NCBI GenBank assembly: GCA_903928965.1
Contig: CAIYSZ010000036.1
Coordinates: 1-34,002 of the forward strand
Direction: 5' to 3'
Length of the DNA: 34,002 nucleotides
From: an uncultured Pseudomonadota bacterium
GTDB lineage: Bacteria > Pseudomonadota > Gammaproteobacteria > Methylococcales > Methylomonadaceae
Below the pieces are notes generated by a model that was not told where the DNA came from, made no database searches, and saw only the letters and a list, made by a program, of their open reading frames with translations. Shown in pieces: positions 8,352-19,800 of this stretch. Both the position numbers and the translations under genes were made by a program. The stretch's first letter is position 1. Every line of letters begins with the position of its first letter.

Positions 8352-8975
8352 TTACTTCTTATATTCCCCGGAACGCAATTTATCCTCATAGTCCTGCAAA
8401 ATATTCTCCATCTCCACGCTGTTAAACTGCAATAGCGGCTCATCCTGCAACAACCCGGCGATAGTTCCCTTGGTATTATAGCGCTCCAACAAATCCTTGC
8501 CGGCCTCATACAATTTCACGTTATGCTCGGTACAAGTGCTTAACTGCTGCGTGGTCGCCTCATGCTGCTGCTTCAACAACGCCAACTCATTAGACAACTC
8601 ATTCTTGGACTGATTCAACGCCTTATATTTATCAATCACCTCCAACAATCGAGCGGTGGTTTTATCCAAGCGATCCTTGGTTTCGTCATTTGTTGACTTC
8701 TGCGCCGCCAAATCGGTATTCAACTGCTCCTTGGCTGCCTCGGCCGCCGCCGCCGCCTTAGCGCTATCCTTTTTCAACTGCTCCAACTCCGTGGTCAACT
8801 TAGCGCTCTCCGTCTTCGCCGCGTCACGCTCGCTGGTAATGCTCTTCAGCGTGGCCTGCAATTTTTGCAGCGCCGCATCGCCTTTATCCCGTTGCGCTGC
8901 GGACAAAGGCTGTAGCAGACCCAAAACGCCCAGCGCCAAGAAACATCCGACAGACAAAATATTATGTTTATTCAT
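8352..8975 (-). CDS. Periplasmic coiled-coil protein of the TonB/porin operon
   Basis: A 207-residue protein I cannot assign to a named family. It has an N-terminal signal peptide (about residues 1-26, ending SA-AQ) and then a long, highly charged helix (about 30-150) rich in Lys, Glu, Ala and Gln with heptad-like leucines, which predicts a coiled coil. A short globular tail follows, containing LLERYNTKGTIAGLLQDEPLLQFNSVE in outline. The gene starts 9 bases after the porin stop and is probably translated from the same mRNA. The likely location is the periplasm, as a spacer or scaffold for the porin or TonB-like protein. Small coiled-coil proteins are found at the same place in related exbB-exbD-tonB-porin clusters, but a biochemical role is unknown. 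Confidence 0.8.
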   Translation of the reverse strand: MNKHNILSVGCFLALGVLGLLQPLSAAQRDKGDAALQKLQATLKSITSERDAAKTESAKLTTELEQLKKDSAKAAAAAEAAKEQLNTDLAAQKSTNDETKDRLDKTTARLLEVIDKYKALNQSKNELSNELALLKQQHEATTQQLSTCTEHNVKLYEAGKDLLERYNTKGTIAGLLQDEPLLQFNSVEMENILQDYEDKLRSGEYKK

Positions 8976-8984
8976 AAACTTAGC

Positions 8985-10733
8985 TTAGAAACGGGTATTT
9001 AAATCCATCTGCATCACATCCATGTTCCATTGCGGACCGGTAATGATACTGCCGGCCATCCAGCGCCCGGTCAACCAAACGTTACGCATCAACGCATAGT
9101 TTCCGCCAACCAGCCAACCCTTCACGTTGGTGCCGCCGTTATGAAAATCGGAATCCGTGTAAGCGTCCAACACCGCGTCCCGTTCCACATACCGGTAACC
9201 GCCAAACACGTTCCAATTGCCGAAATGGTGTAACTTGGTCCAGCCGAAATCCACCTTAAATTGCCAAGCAATCGTCTTCGGAGCGTAATCGTTGCCGTAA
9301 TTGGCCAAAACAATAGTCCGATTCGCATCATAACCGATGTTTTTCGCGAAATCGCCGCTAAACTTAACATGCAGCGGCGAAAACAAGGCCAAATCGTATA
9401 ACACGTTAAAATCCAAAATCTTATAGTCTGTCGCCAAACCGAACAACCCAGGGCCCGTCACCACGCCATTAGACACGATGTTACACAAACCGATCAAACT
9501 ATTACCGCCTTGCATAAACTGCGGCACGGACTGCTGCACGTCACCGCTGTTATTGGCGCAATTTCCTTGACCGGTGGTGTTCGTCACCCCTTTCATATTC
9601 TGATAATCATAATAAGCGGCGCCGAATTTAAAGTTATCCTGATTGTCGAATGCCCATTCCAAACCGGTTTGCCCGCCGTACAGCCATTTATCGCGCGAAC
9701 TTAAGCCATTGATCAAGTTAGCGGTCTGTAACGGAAAAATACCCGCGGTAGCATAAAACACCGGCCCAGTGCTACCCACGTCATCCGCCAAATCCGAGTT
9801 AGACAATTTTTTCCGCGCCGTCGCCGAAAAACCCTCGAACGACAAATCCTCGTCCCACACCACCTCGCTGCCGGCGGTAAAAAACGGATTGATCGTACGG
9901 CCGCCCAATACGCTCAGCCAATTGAAATTATTTTCATCGAACAAGTTATAGCGCAAATAAGCCCGATCCAAGTTAAACTGATACTGCGCCCCGGTATTGC
10001 CCAAGGTTTGGTTGGTGGACACCGGGTTAGGCGTGTTACCGGTCGCCAAACGAATGCCCGCTTCAAGGTTTTTCGCCACGTCAACATCTATCCCCAACCG
10101 GAAACGCTCCCGAGACACGTTCCTATCCTGAGTAGTGTTATACAGCGCATTCACCCCGGCGGCGGAGATACCGTTCCCCTGGGTGTTCAAGGTCTGAAAA
10201 TTGTAATAATAAGGCGTCTTGGCATTATCGATATTGGTCGGGTCCATGAAATTGGACTGCTCCCGCAAGCGCAAATCGCCGGACATCTTAAACCGCTTGG
10301 TCCATTCGGGCAAAGCGCCGGGCAAACCCCATTGCTCCTGCTTCGCTTTTTGCATCACATCGCCCACAACCTCTTCACGCAATTCATTACGCACTTGTTG
10401 CCGTATCTCGTCCTTAACAAAATCCGGAACATAGGAAACCCGCACTTCATCCGCCGGAACCTGCGGCGCGGCAACGCCGCCCCCTCCCGCCGCGCCGCCG
10501 GAAGCGGATTTATTCGCGGCGCGCGCCTCGGCGACCTGCCTGTCCGCATCGACTTCCGCCTGCTTAATCATTTCATTGGCCATTTTATCGCTCAAAATGC
10601 CCTGCTTTACCAATTGCTTGATCAAATTGGTGGTGGTATTGCGCAACTTAAGCAGCTCTTCCTTTTCATCCGCTTGCGCTACGCCAATCAGCCCGGATAG
10701 CAGCAACGCCATCAGCTGTGTCTTGTTCGCCAT
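8985..10733 (-). CDS. Putative outer-membrane porin
   Basis: A protein of about 582 residues with a signal peptide (residues 1-21, AQA-DEK), then a helical segment (about 25-125) that includes KLRNTTTNLIKQLVKQGILSDKMANEMIKQ. A long beta-rich region follows, with alternating aromatic strands, and ends in Phe after LNTR, the C-terminal signature read by the BAM complex. This is the layout of the putative porin family (porin_5 type), with an N-terminal helical region for oligomerisation and a barrel of roughly 16 or more strands. The ATG at 10733 has AGG 8 bases upstream and starts the signal peptide; longer starts would overlap tonB. It lies 20 bases after the tonB-like gene and before the coiled-coil gene. 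The solute is unknown, and no TonB-dependent-receptor plug domain is visible. Confidence 0.85.
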   Translation of the reverse strand: MANKTQLMALLLSGLIGVAQADEKEELLKLRNTTTNLIKQLVKQGILSDKMANEMIKQAEVDADRQVAEARAANKSASGGAAGGGGVAAPQVPADEVRVSYVPDFVKDEIRQQVRNELREEVVGDVMQKAKQEQWGLPGALPEWTKRFKMSGDLRLREQSNFMDPTNIDNAKTPYYYNFQTLNTQGNGISAAGVNALYNTTQDRNVSRERFRLGIDVDVAKNLEAGIRLATGNTPNPVSTNQTLGNTGAQYQFNLDRAYLRYNLFDENNFNWLSVLGGRTINPFFTAGSEVVWDEDLSFEGFSATARKKLSNSDLADDVGSTGPVFYATAGIFPLQTANLINGLSSRDKWLYGGQTGLEWAFDNQDNFKFGAAYYDYQNMKGVTNTTGQGNCANNSGDVQQSVPQFMQGGNSLIGLCNIVSNGVVTGPGLFGLATDYKILDFNVLYDLALFSPLHVKFSGDFAKNIGYDANRTIVLANYGNDYAPKTIAWQFKVDFGWTKLHHFGNWNVFGGYRYVERDAVLDAYTDSDFHNGGTNVKGWLVGGNYALMRNVWLTGRWMAGSIITGPQWNMDVMQMDLNTRF

Positions 10734-10753
10734 TTTGATACCTGTAGTCAATA

Positions 10754-11419
10754 CTAAATGCGTGAAGAAATTTTCAATTTAATGGGTTGCGGCATGCCGG
10801 GCGGCGGCGGTTCGTTAACCTTTTTCAATTTATCCAACAACCGGCTTATCAAATCATCAATTTCGGGATCGTTACTGCCCTTGGCCAGATCAATACGTTC
10901 CACCGTACCGTCCGACTTCAGCCAAATTTTCACGATCGCGGTATAAGCCTTGCGCCGCAGCTCGTCGTGGCTAGTCAATAAAGACGCCACATCATTCTTA
11001 ACCATTGAGCCATAATGAGCGTAAGGATCACCGCCGCCGCCGAACAAGCCGGTCCCGCCCTTGCGCGCGGCCAAGCCAAAACTATCCGACCCCGCGGTCC
11101 CTTCCGCATCCAAGCCCAAATCGCGGGCCGGCGCCTCGTCCGGCGTATCCGGAATCGGCTTATCTTCTTCCTGCGGCTCCGGATCCTCAATCTTCTCCTT
11201 CATTTCCGGCTCGGGCGGCTTCTCAATCTTCGGCGGCGGCGGGGGCGGCGGAGGCGGTTTCAATATGGTAATCGGCTGAATCTTCTTCTCGTTTTTCGCC
11301 GGCTTATTGACCAAAAACCCTCTAATCACTATAAAAATGGCCACACTCGCGATTATCAGCAACGCCACGCCAATAATCTTCGGAATATAAACCCGGAAAT
11401 GTTTTTTTTGCGAACTCAT
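10754..11419 (-). CDS. tonB: TonB-like energy transducer
   Basis: Inner-membrane anchored protein of about 221 residues with the TonB layout. A short basic cytoplasmic N-terminus is followed by one membrane helix (about residues 11-36), then a rigid Pro/Glu/Lys-rich stretch starting with nine consecutive prolines. A Gly-rich linker comes next, and a C-terminal TonB/TolA-like alpha-beta domain (about 145-221) with RRKAYTAIVKIWLKSDGTVERI. It would transmit proton-motive force from ExbB-ExbD to an outer-membrane partner. The ATG at 11419 begins MSSQKKHF; an upstream GTG at 11428 is possible. The gene follows exbD by 32 bases and precedes the porin by 20, so the porin is the obvious candidate partner even though it lacks a recognisable TonB-dependent plug. 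Confidence 0.85.
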   Translation of the reverse strand: MSSQKKHFRVYIPKIIGVALLIIASVAIFIVIRGFLVNKPAKNEKKIQPITILKPPPPPPPPPKIEKPPEPEMKEKIEDPEPQEEDKPIPDTPDEAPARDLGLDAEGTAGSDSFGLAARKGGTGLFGGGGDPYAHYGSMVKNDVASLLTSHDELRRKAYTAIVKIWLKSDGTVERIDLAKGSNDPEIDDLISRLLDKLKKVNEPPPPGMPQPIKLKISSRI

Positions 11420-11451
11420 GTCAACCACTTGATCATTAATGACTTGACCAA

Positions 11452-11856
11452 TTACTTAACCAAATTCTGCGTAACCAAACCGATTTGCGTGATATCCAAC
11501 TTACCCAACAAGGCAAGAATTTCCACCACGTTTTGGTACTGCACCGTGGCGTCGCCTTTCACCACCACCGGCAATTCCGGATTCGCCGCCTTATACTGCA
11601 TCAAAGTCGATTCCAACTGCTCCTTGGTCACCGGATAGGTATCCAAAAAGATAGTGCCGTCCGCGGTCACGGTAATCGCCTTAGTCTGCGGCTTAGCCAA
11701 ACTCGGCGCATTGCTGGCTTTCGGCAAATTAACCTGAATCCCCTGCACCGCCGCCGTGGTCATCAAAATGAACACCACCAACAATACATAAGCCAAATCC
11801 AGCATCGGCGTCACGTTAATTTCATCGTACGCGGCGTTTTCTTCTTGAACTTTCAT
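11452..11856 (-). CDS. exbD: ExbD/TolR-family proton channel subunit
   Basis: A 134-residue ExbD/TolR protein. A short cytoplasmic N-terminus leads into the signature DEINVTPMLDLAYVLLVVF, containing the conserved protonatable Asp20 at the start of the single membrane helix (about 18-36). The periplasmic domain (about 60-130) has the usual VTADGTIFLD and VVVKGDATVQYQNVVEIL elements. It pairs with the ExbB fusion encoded 58 bases upstream and the TonB-like protein downstream. The family couples proton flow to mechanical work at the outer membrane. The start has a weak GAGAT Shine-Dalgarno. Confidence 0.93.
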   Translation of the reverse strand: MKVQEENAAYDEINVTPMLDLAYVLLVVFILMTTAAVQGIQVNLPKASNAPSLAKPQTKAITVTADGTIFLDTYPVTKEQLESTLMQYKAANPELPVVVKGDATVQYQNVVEILALLGKLDITQIGLVTQNLVK

Positions 11857-11914
11857 ATCTCAATTAACCCAATAATAAAGTAGCTAACGCCGCGCTTAAG
11901 GCCGGCGGCATGGC

Positions 11915-13711
11915 TTACTCGCTATGCTGCTCGGCCAGCAATGCCAGGAATTCATCCACGAACACCTGCATGTCGGCGCTAATCACCTTGATCTTACTGC
12001 CTAAATAGTTGTAACCGAACAAGGCCGGAATCGCCACCGCCAAACCGCACACCGTGGCGGTCAACGCCGCCGCGATACCGGGAGCGATAGCATTCACGTT
12101 CACCTCGCCGCTCACCGCAATCGCCGCGAAAGTAATCATTACCCCCACCACGGTGCCCAACAAACCAAGAAACGGACCGCCGGAAATCGCGATGGTCAAC
12201 AACACCATCTGTGAATTTAATTTTTGCAATTCGCGCACCATCACCCCGTCCATCGAGGCCTTCACCGCGCTCAAGGATTGCGGAGACAGCACTTGATCAT
12301 TCACGCCAACCGCGGTGGTATGCCCGTTAATCCGTTTATTGATTTCTTGCACCCCGGTATGATATACCCTGTAGATGCAAGAGCCGGCGAACTCGGCATG
12401 ATTACCGGTCAACGACAACAACAACGGCGACTCGTCGAAATCAGCGGCGTCGGGGTCATCTTCATGATCCAAGCTCGTAATATCGTTGGAGCCTAGCTTG
12501 GCGTATGCCTCCTCGAACTTTTTGTTCTCTTTTTCCGTGCGGCCCAACACAATAGCCTTGCTGATCATCACAATCCAACTGATGATAAACATCACGCCCA
12601 AAATCCCGATCACCACCCAACCGTCAACGGTTACGTTGTTCAAGGTGGCCACGAAATAAGACTCGCCCTCGCCTTCGCTATCCGGCGTGGCGTCCTCGCC
12701 ATAAGTAATCACGCCATCGGACGGCCCTTCCATCACGGCCGCGAATTGCAACGCATTCTGATCCAAGGCGGTCTTATGCAAGCTCAATTCATCGATAGCC
12801 CCAGCCAAACCCCGCGAACCTTCCAAGGCCGAACCGATTGTGATGTCGCCGTCGCACACCGACAACAAATCAGGCGGTAAAATGCCTTGCGGCTTGCCGT
12901 CCACATACAAGGTAAAACCGTTGGCGGCGGCTGAAACCGCTAGAAAATGCCAACCGGCCAAATTCAAACCCACCGGGCTCAGCAATTCCTTGCCGCTGAC
13001 TTGCAACACCGGATTCTGCCCGCGCACCGCCAAAGTCAATCTGTCGCGTTGAAAAACCACGCCCTCGGTCTGCGCCTGATCAATTTTCACCCAAGCCGAA
13101 AAAGTCCAGCCGACGCTGGTTTGCATCGCAATCGCCGGGCTAGAGGCGACGCGGATTTGCTGAGAACCGTTAAACGCCGCCGCCGCGCCCGCCGCGCCGC
13201 CTTCCAGAGGCGTACTGGTGGCCAATGCCGGCTGATTATTATAGGCCGTGGCGTCATGCACCGGGCCATCCTCAAAATGGTAGGTCAACAGGGTATTCAC
13301 GTCGAAAATCGCCGCCGGCTCGGAAGCCTCCACCGCTTTCTGATTACCGTAATACATCCAGATAAACGGCTCACTGGCGTTGGCTACCTCCTTGGACAGC
13401 TTCACCCAAATCAACGCCATTTCATTCACAGTGTCAATTTTTTCGATGTAAAACTTCAACGGAGTCTTATCATCGCCGGCCATAAAGCGAATATCCTTGC
13501 CTTTATCGCCCAAATCCGCAAAATAAGTGAAATTGCCGGTATGCAACCTCACCAACGCCAAACCGTCCACCGGTATTTTCACCGCATCCTGCTGCAACTT
13601 TTGCGCGTCTATGCTGATTTTCTTCCGGTATCCCCAATCCTCGTTCCACCAAGCGTGGGCGTGCATGGGCAGTAGGAACCAACCCAGTAAAATGCTAATG
13701 AATAGTTTCAT
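11915..13711 (-). CDS. exbB: ExbB/MotA/TolQ proton channel fused to DUF2341 and LamG-like domain
   Basis: A 598-residue composite protein. Residues 1-20 are a signal peptide (AHA-WW). Residues about 21-130 match the DUF2341 pattern (WWNEDWGYRKKISID at the start, FIWMYYGN at the end). Residues about 140-335 form a concanavalin/LamG-like domain, with YHFEDG, WTFSAWVKI, WHFLAVS, LYVDGK and GAIDELSL. A membrane helix follows at about 364-388. The MotA/TolQ/ExbB module with two further helices (about 495-580, GGPFLGLLGTVVGVMITF and GIAAALTATVCGLAVAIPALFGYNY regions) ends the protein. The extra domains must be periplasmic, placing a carbohydrate-binding-like fold on a proton channel. It is first in the exbB-exbD-tonB-porin-coiled-coil unit. 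DUF2341-ExbB fusions occur in other proteobacteria, but the ligand is unknown. Confidence 0.88.
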   Translation of the reverse strand: MKLFISILLGWFLLPMHAHAWWNEDWGYRKKISIDAQKLQQDAVKIPVDGLALVRLHTGNFTYFADLGDKGKDIRFMAGDDKTPLKFYIEKIDTVNEMALIWVKLSKEVANASEPFIWMYYGNQKAVEASEPAAIFDVNTLLTYHFEDGPVHDATAYNNQPALATSTPLEGGAAGAAAAFNGSQQIRVASSPAIAMQTSVGWTFSAWVKIDQAQTEGVVFQRDRLTLAVRGQNPVLQVSGKELLSPVGLNLAGWHFLAVSAAANGFTLYVDGKPQGILPPDLLSVCDGDITIGSALEGSRGLAGAIDELSLHKTALDQNALQFAAVMEGPSDGVITYGEDATPDSEGEGESYFVATLNNVTVDGWVVIGILGVMFIISWIVMISKAIVLGRTEKENKKFEEAYAKLGSNDITSLDHEDDPDAADFDESPLLLSLTGNHAEFAGSCIYRVYHTGVQEINKRINGHTTAVGVNDQVLSPQSLSAVKASMDGVMVRELQKLNSQMVLLTIAISGGPFLGLLGTVVGVMITFAAIAVSGEVNVNAIAPGIAAALTATVCGLAVAIPALFGYNYLGSKIKVISADMQVFVDEFLALLAEQHSE

Positions 13712-13801
13712 ATTTTTCTCTAACCAAAGCTTCCTTTCAATTATGACAAGTAATTTTTACATTAATATGACTTAGACGGCTACCGGAAAAAATGCCAAGA
13801 A

Positions 13802-13820
13802 AACCGCGCCTTCCGCGTTT
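13802..13820 (-). terminator. Possible terminator between tpsA and exbB
   Basis: On the minus strand CGCG and CGCG flanked by A/T pairs form a short hairpin with one mismatch, followed by TTTTCTT. It lies in the 164-base gap after the tpsA stop and would separate the tpsBA unit from the exbB unit. The stem is short. Confidence 0.4.
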
Positions 13821-13875
13821 CAGCTAGCCGCTGCGCCACAGCCTAACGTAACGTGAAAGGCACGGTTAAACGGAT

Positions 13876-16800
13876 TTAATCACCGTAGCCGATCAACTCC
13901 ACGGTCAGCAAACTCAAGTTCGCATTCGTCTTAGAGTTTGACTTACCGCTGGATTCGTCCTCCATGGCCGATTGAGCCACCTGACTGACGCTAGCGCCTA
14001 AATTACTGGCGCCGGTCAAACCTGCCGCCAAACTTGAGGTCGAAGCTTGCGGCACCCCGGTGCCGACGCCGCTAAAGGAAATGTTTTGCGCGCCCAAAAC
14101 CGCGGTGGCCGAAATCGTCACGTTTTTACCGGCGATACCGGCCTCGGCCGCATTGACCACCCCGTTCGGCGCGAACAAAGACACGTTGCCGGGCGAAGCG
14201 CCCTCGGTGCGGATACCGCTGCCGGAAACGCCAGGCTGTTGCTGATACGTTAAATCGCCGTTTACGTATACGCCCACCACCGGCGGCGCGACCAGCGCGG
14301 TTTTCGCGCCCTTGCCGGCATTGATATTCCCGTTGGAGGACCAAATCATGATATCGCCGCCATCCAAGGTAAACACCCGCGAGGTATTCACCGTAAAATC
14401 GTTGTTAACGACCGCGTTGACCGAGCCCTGACCGTCGGCAATCACGCCCAAATCATTCGCACCTTTTGTCAAGCCGCTAAAACCGACCGCCACCGCCAAA
14501 CCGGTGTCCACCCCGCCGCCTGGGGTTAATAGATTGATATTCCCCCCGCTTACCGTTTGCAGCGTACTGAAATACATAGCCATGTCGCCTTGCCAAGCGG
14601 AACCTGGGAACATGGCGCCGATAGCGCCGTAACCCAGACTATTACCCAAGGCCTTATCGCTAGCGGAAGCAGAGCCGTTAATCAAAATTTCCTGATACAG
14701 CAGCGGCAACAACAAATTGTTCAACTGCATCGCCAGCGGCTGAATTTGATCGTTGCTTAAGGCTCTGAAATCGGAAACCGTCTGCGCGTCGTTCTTATAA
14801 ACATAACCCGGCGTTTGCTGCATAAAATTAACGATAAGCGCCGTGGCCGCCGTCTTGGCTTGCTCGAATTCCGGCAACAAAGCCTGATACTGCGCAATGG
14901 TGGACTTGTAAATGTTCAACTCTTGCGAACTGGCCCCGTTAGAAGCCAACTGCGCCTCGTTTTTGATCAACTGGGCGATATAAGCCTGCAAGCTTAGATC
15001 GCTATTCATAAAATCAACAAAATCCTGTTTGCCGCTAAATTGGCTCGATCCGAACAGCGTACTATCTGAAATCAAGCCGCCCTTTGCAATATCACCCGTC
15101 AAGGCAGTATTTAAAGTGACCGTATTCCCGGAAATTTTAGTAATCACAGAACCGGCGGCCAAACCGGAGCCGCTCAAAACATCCCCCGCTTGCAAGCCGA
15201 AAACGTTGGTCAGCGTTAATTGTTCACTGCCCTTGGCGGCGCTTTGACCCAGCGTAAATTGGCCGGTCGAGCTATTTTGCAAGCCGGCGACCGCCGTGAT
15301 GCTGGCCCCATTGTTCACGTCGGCCAAATAAGTGCCCGGCGCATCCTTGGTGGACTGCAACACCAGCGCCCCTGATTGTATCCCCGCGCTCAGCGGCGTA
15401 TTCAAGGTCACCGTATTCCCGGAAATTTTAGTAATCACCGTACCATCGGCCAAACCGGAGCCCGTCAGTTGTTCTCCGACCAGCAAGCCGCTACTGGATT
15501 GCAAATTCAACACCGTATCACCGGCGCGCGCGGTTCCGGCCAAGAAATAACTTGAGGCGCTATCCGACACCGAGAAGACCGAACCCGAGTCTATCGCCGC
15601 GCTTGGAGAAGCGCTCAAAGTCACGGTATTGCCTTTGATGGCGGTAATACTGGCGGTAAAACCGGTAGACAAGCTCGTCAATTGCTGACCCACCACCAAA
15701 CCGGTCGTGTTCAGCAACACTAATTGATTGGCGCTCGTCCCTAGATTAGCGGAACTGACGAAATACGGCGTAATCAGCGCCGAATTGGTCGTGGCAACAT
15801 TGTTTACTAAAGGGCCATTTTTATCCCCGACCGTAAGCAAACCGCTGGAAGCGCCCAAATCCAAATTGCGTCCGGTTTCCACTAGCACGTCGCCGGGACC
15901 CGCCACTTGAATTTTGTTCGGATTATTGATGATGGTTCCGGTAAAGGAAGACAACTGAGTTGGATAAATCAAATCCCTGCCGGCGTCAAGAATAGTGGTA
16001 TCGCTATTGTGTATGTTTTGCACCGACAGATTGATGTTGCTGATATCCTGTCCCGCTTGAATCACCGCCATTTTCGGCAAATTAAAGCCTATATTTTTGA
16101 TGTCGCCCTGTTTGGCGATCACCTTCACCGGCTTTAAATCATTCACGTGCAACGGCGTATCGCTGGCGTCGCTAGCGTGATTGCCACCCAAGAAATTGCC
16201 TATATTATTCAAGACGCCGGACGGGTTAGGATTCAATAGGGTCGGCAGCCCGCCCACGGACGCATTCACGGAATAATCCGACATCAGCAAAGTATCAATA
16301 CTCAGTGAATTGGCGGAATAAATGCTTTGATCGGCAAACAAATTCAATTGCCCGACCGAGGACGGGAACATGGTCAAGGCGCTGTTCAAAATGATATTGC
16401 CGCCGAAAGCCGTGGCCGCCAGATTGGCCGGATACACTTGAGTAATGTCCGCGCCGCCGTTAAGATTGATATCGCCGGCTATGGTTTTAGCCGCCACCCC
16501 GCTGGCGTCGGTATAACTAAAAAACGAACTGCTGGACGGATAATAATTGGTTTTTAAATATAAATCTTGCATTCCCGTCATCGGATCGGCCACTCCGCCC
16601 AGGCTTATCCCATTATTGGCGTTAACGTAGAATTGCGTGTCTCCGCTATATAATTGCGGGCCGTCGCTCCAAGCCCCGTTTGCCCCCGCCCCCACCTGGC
16701 CTTGCGCGGAAATAGAGGCCTCGCCCTTGCCCAAATAATAGCTGCCGCCCTGAATGTCCCCGCCGGCGCTGATCGTCATCACCCCGCCGCCTTCGATATC

Positions 16801-19800
16801 CACTACGTTACTGGTAAAATTCTTTAAATGGGGAGTAGTCACGCCCGATTTGATCGGAGTAGTGGTAGAACCCACCGGTTTGCCGGTGGAGGGCATCGCC
16901 AACTCCAGATTAGTGATATTGCCTCCGGCCTTGATCGTCACATTGCCGCCGCCGAAAGAACCGATATTTTCCTGGAACGCCGGCCCGCCTGCATTATAGA
17001 TCTGGGTGTTGGAGTTCGGGACGTAGCCCAAGACCACCCCCCAGGCAGTAGGTTGATAAATGCTGGTAACCGTTGAACTGACAGGATTGCAACACAAGGC
17101 CAACAGCCAATTATTGTAATCCGTGCCGCTGACCGCGCCGATCACATCACCCGCGGCATGCAAACTAATCTCGCCGCCGTTGATCGGATATTCAACCAAG
17201 AAATAAGTACTGACATCGGAATCGGTCAAATTGCCGAAAGGCTGGGCGCTGCTTTCCTGGCCGGCGCTATACACCGTGCCATTGCCGCGAATGACGATAT
17301 CCTGACCGGCGTTCAAATGCATATTACCGGTTCCGGTGCGGATAGCCACTTGCGGATCATTGGCGTCCACCGCATCGGCATTACCGACCGTTAAATTACC
17401 CGCGCCCGTCAGGGTCGCGTTCGGGTTGGCGCTACTCAAATCGGAACCCGCGGTCAGCGTATACGACCAGGATGCGCCCTGCATCAACTGATCAACCACC
17501 TGCACGCCGCTAGCGCTTTTGGCCCCGGTAAAATTGCCCGACTGAAAACCGTCGCTCAAGGAGGCATTAAACGTAACGCCGCCCGTCGAGCGGATCACCA
17601 AATCGCCTACTTGCCCGTTGTTATAACGCCAGCTGGACAAATCCCAAGTATTATTGAGCGACAACGGGCCGTTGTAATCAATCTCCACCCCAGGCATAAA
17701 ATTCAGGTTGGCATATTGAGCGGTTAAGCCGGCGATGCTGGCCCCAGCCATGTAAGCAGCGGTATCGGTTTGAATTTGCGGAATAACATTGTCAATCCAG
17801 CCCGCCGGCATGCCGGCAATGTCAATATCCTGATTGCCATACTGCCGCACGGCCTCGACCGTGAACGAGGAATAACCGCTCACCGTTCCGGCGAGATTAG
17901 TAATATTCACCCCATAAGGCGTATCCGTCCCGTCGCCGGTCCGGAGCGCGCGCAAGGTCACTTGGCCGCCCTTCACATCGGAAGAACCCCCAACCAGGAT
18001 GCTTGAACCGCTATCCAAGGCCACCCCCCCGGCCGCGCTCGGCGCGGTCAAGGATGACAATAACACTTGGCCGCCCTTGCCCCACGCGCTTTGCGCCGAA
18101 ATGACCGCGCCCTGCGCCAAAGTAATTCCGCCGCCGGCGTAAATGTTCACCGAACCGGCATCAACTTGAGTAACCCTTGCGGCATCTACCGCGGCAACCT
18201 TGGCCGCCGCCTGAACCACGCTGCCATCTGAATTTCCAGCGCTGGCCAACGGCAACGCACTCAAAGTCACCGTATTGCCGGAAATACCGGTAATCGTGGT
18301 ATTTTCCGCCAAGCCCGCGCCGACCAAATGCTGGCCGACCTGCAAACCGCTAACGCTATCCAGGGTAATGGTATTCGACGGCATCCACGTATTATCATGC
18401 GCCGCCAGCGTCACGCTCGCCCCGCTACTGGCGTCGCTGAATTGCGCGCCCGCGGTCAAGGCTGTAGTCGGCGTATCGCTGAGTACCAGCCAATAGTCGG
18501 TCACCCCATTTAACGTGGTTTGCTTGTTCGGAAGAAAGCTAATCTCGGTTCCAACCGGCAAACCGGCGCCGGAAAGGACATCCCCTTGCGTCAAGCCGGC
18601 GATGCTGGCGACGCCGACGACATTGGATTGCGTTTCATCCAAACTGGTGATCGAGTGATTCGCAACCCACAGCGACCCATCGCTAATGGCCGCGCCCGCC
18701 GAAAGAGCGCCGGTCAAGGCGGAACTCAAAGTCACCGTATGTCCGGAAATGCCGGTAATCACGGTATTGGCCGCCAAACCGGCGCCGCTCAAACTATCCC
18801 CTATTTCCAAACCGCTGACGTTAGCCACGGTTAACTGGTCGCCGCCCTTATCCGCCGCGGCGCTGAGCGTATACTGTCCGGTCAAGCCGTCCGCGTTAAT
18901 CTGTCCGGCGTAAGTCACACTGCCCTGATCCGCCGTCAGATTTACCGTGCGCGCGTTAATCACGTCCCCCGCGCCGGCGCTGATAGCGTCATTCCTGACC
19001 CGGAAATCCAGTTCGCCGGTCACGCCGGCCTGATTCAATACCTGAACTAACTGATCAAAACTACTGGTTTCATGACTGGCGTCCTGACTATAGCTATGAC
19101 TAAAATCATTCACGTCAAACGACGCGCTGCCGCCGGCGGCGTTGATCGCCGCTTTAGAATCGATAATCACCGATTGATTGGCCGCGTCAAAGGTCAACGT
19201 CCCCGCCGCCGCCGAACCGCCGCCGCTGGCGACGTTCACGCTCGAGCCGCCGGCCATGTAGACCACCCCATTCGCCGACTTGGCGGTAAAATTGCCGCCG
19301 TTGGCGTAATCCACGGAAGTGCCGTAATAAACCGTCCGACCGCCTAAATCGATATCGGCGTTGGCCCCAATCGCCACATCTTGATTCGCCCCGTTGCCCT
19401 GCGCGGACAGGGTTAAATTCCCGGCCGGCAACAAGGCATAGGCGTTAAAATTGATGGCATCCGCTTGCAAATTCAGCGCGCCGCCCAGCGCGTCCGGGCT
19501 GACATTGCTTAAAGTACCCACTCGGCCGACATTTAAGGCATGACCGCTAGTGACGTTCACGTTCAAATCGGCCCCGTTACTGGTGGAGAAATAACCGCTA
19601 TTCAAATGAGTGGTCGCGGCGATGGTCAAAGTGGAAGTCCCGCTCACCTTAAATTGATTGTCCGCGGTCAAGGTCACGCTGTTGAAACCGCTAAACCCGA
19701 CATTCCCGCCGGTGATAGTAATCGTTTTCGTCGCTTCCAGATTGAAACTTTGCACGCCCGCGGTCGGAGTACTGGAGGCGCTGGAACCTTGCAGCGTGAA

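Noticed and set aside
8985-10733. Porin as a TonB-dependent receptor
   Set aside because: No plug domain or TonB box is visible; the N-terminal region is helical and the length suits a porin.
12947-13675. 242-codon plus-strand open frame opposite exbB
   Set aside because: Complement of the LamG/DUF2341 coding region with no recognisable protein features.
13876-14700. CdiA-like contact-dependent inhibition toxin tail in TpsA
   Set aside because: The C-terminus matches the DUF3739 pattern, there is no VENN-type boundary, and no small immunity gene follows; exbB comes next.
15070-15735. CRISPR-like spaced repeats
   Set aside because: The repeats are in frame within tpsA, vary in sequence and encode a conserved protein module.
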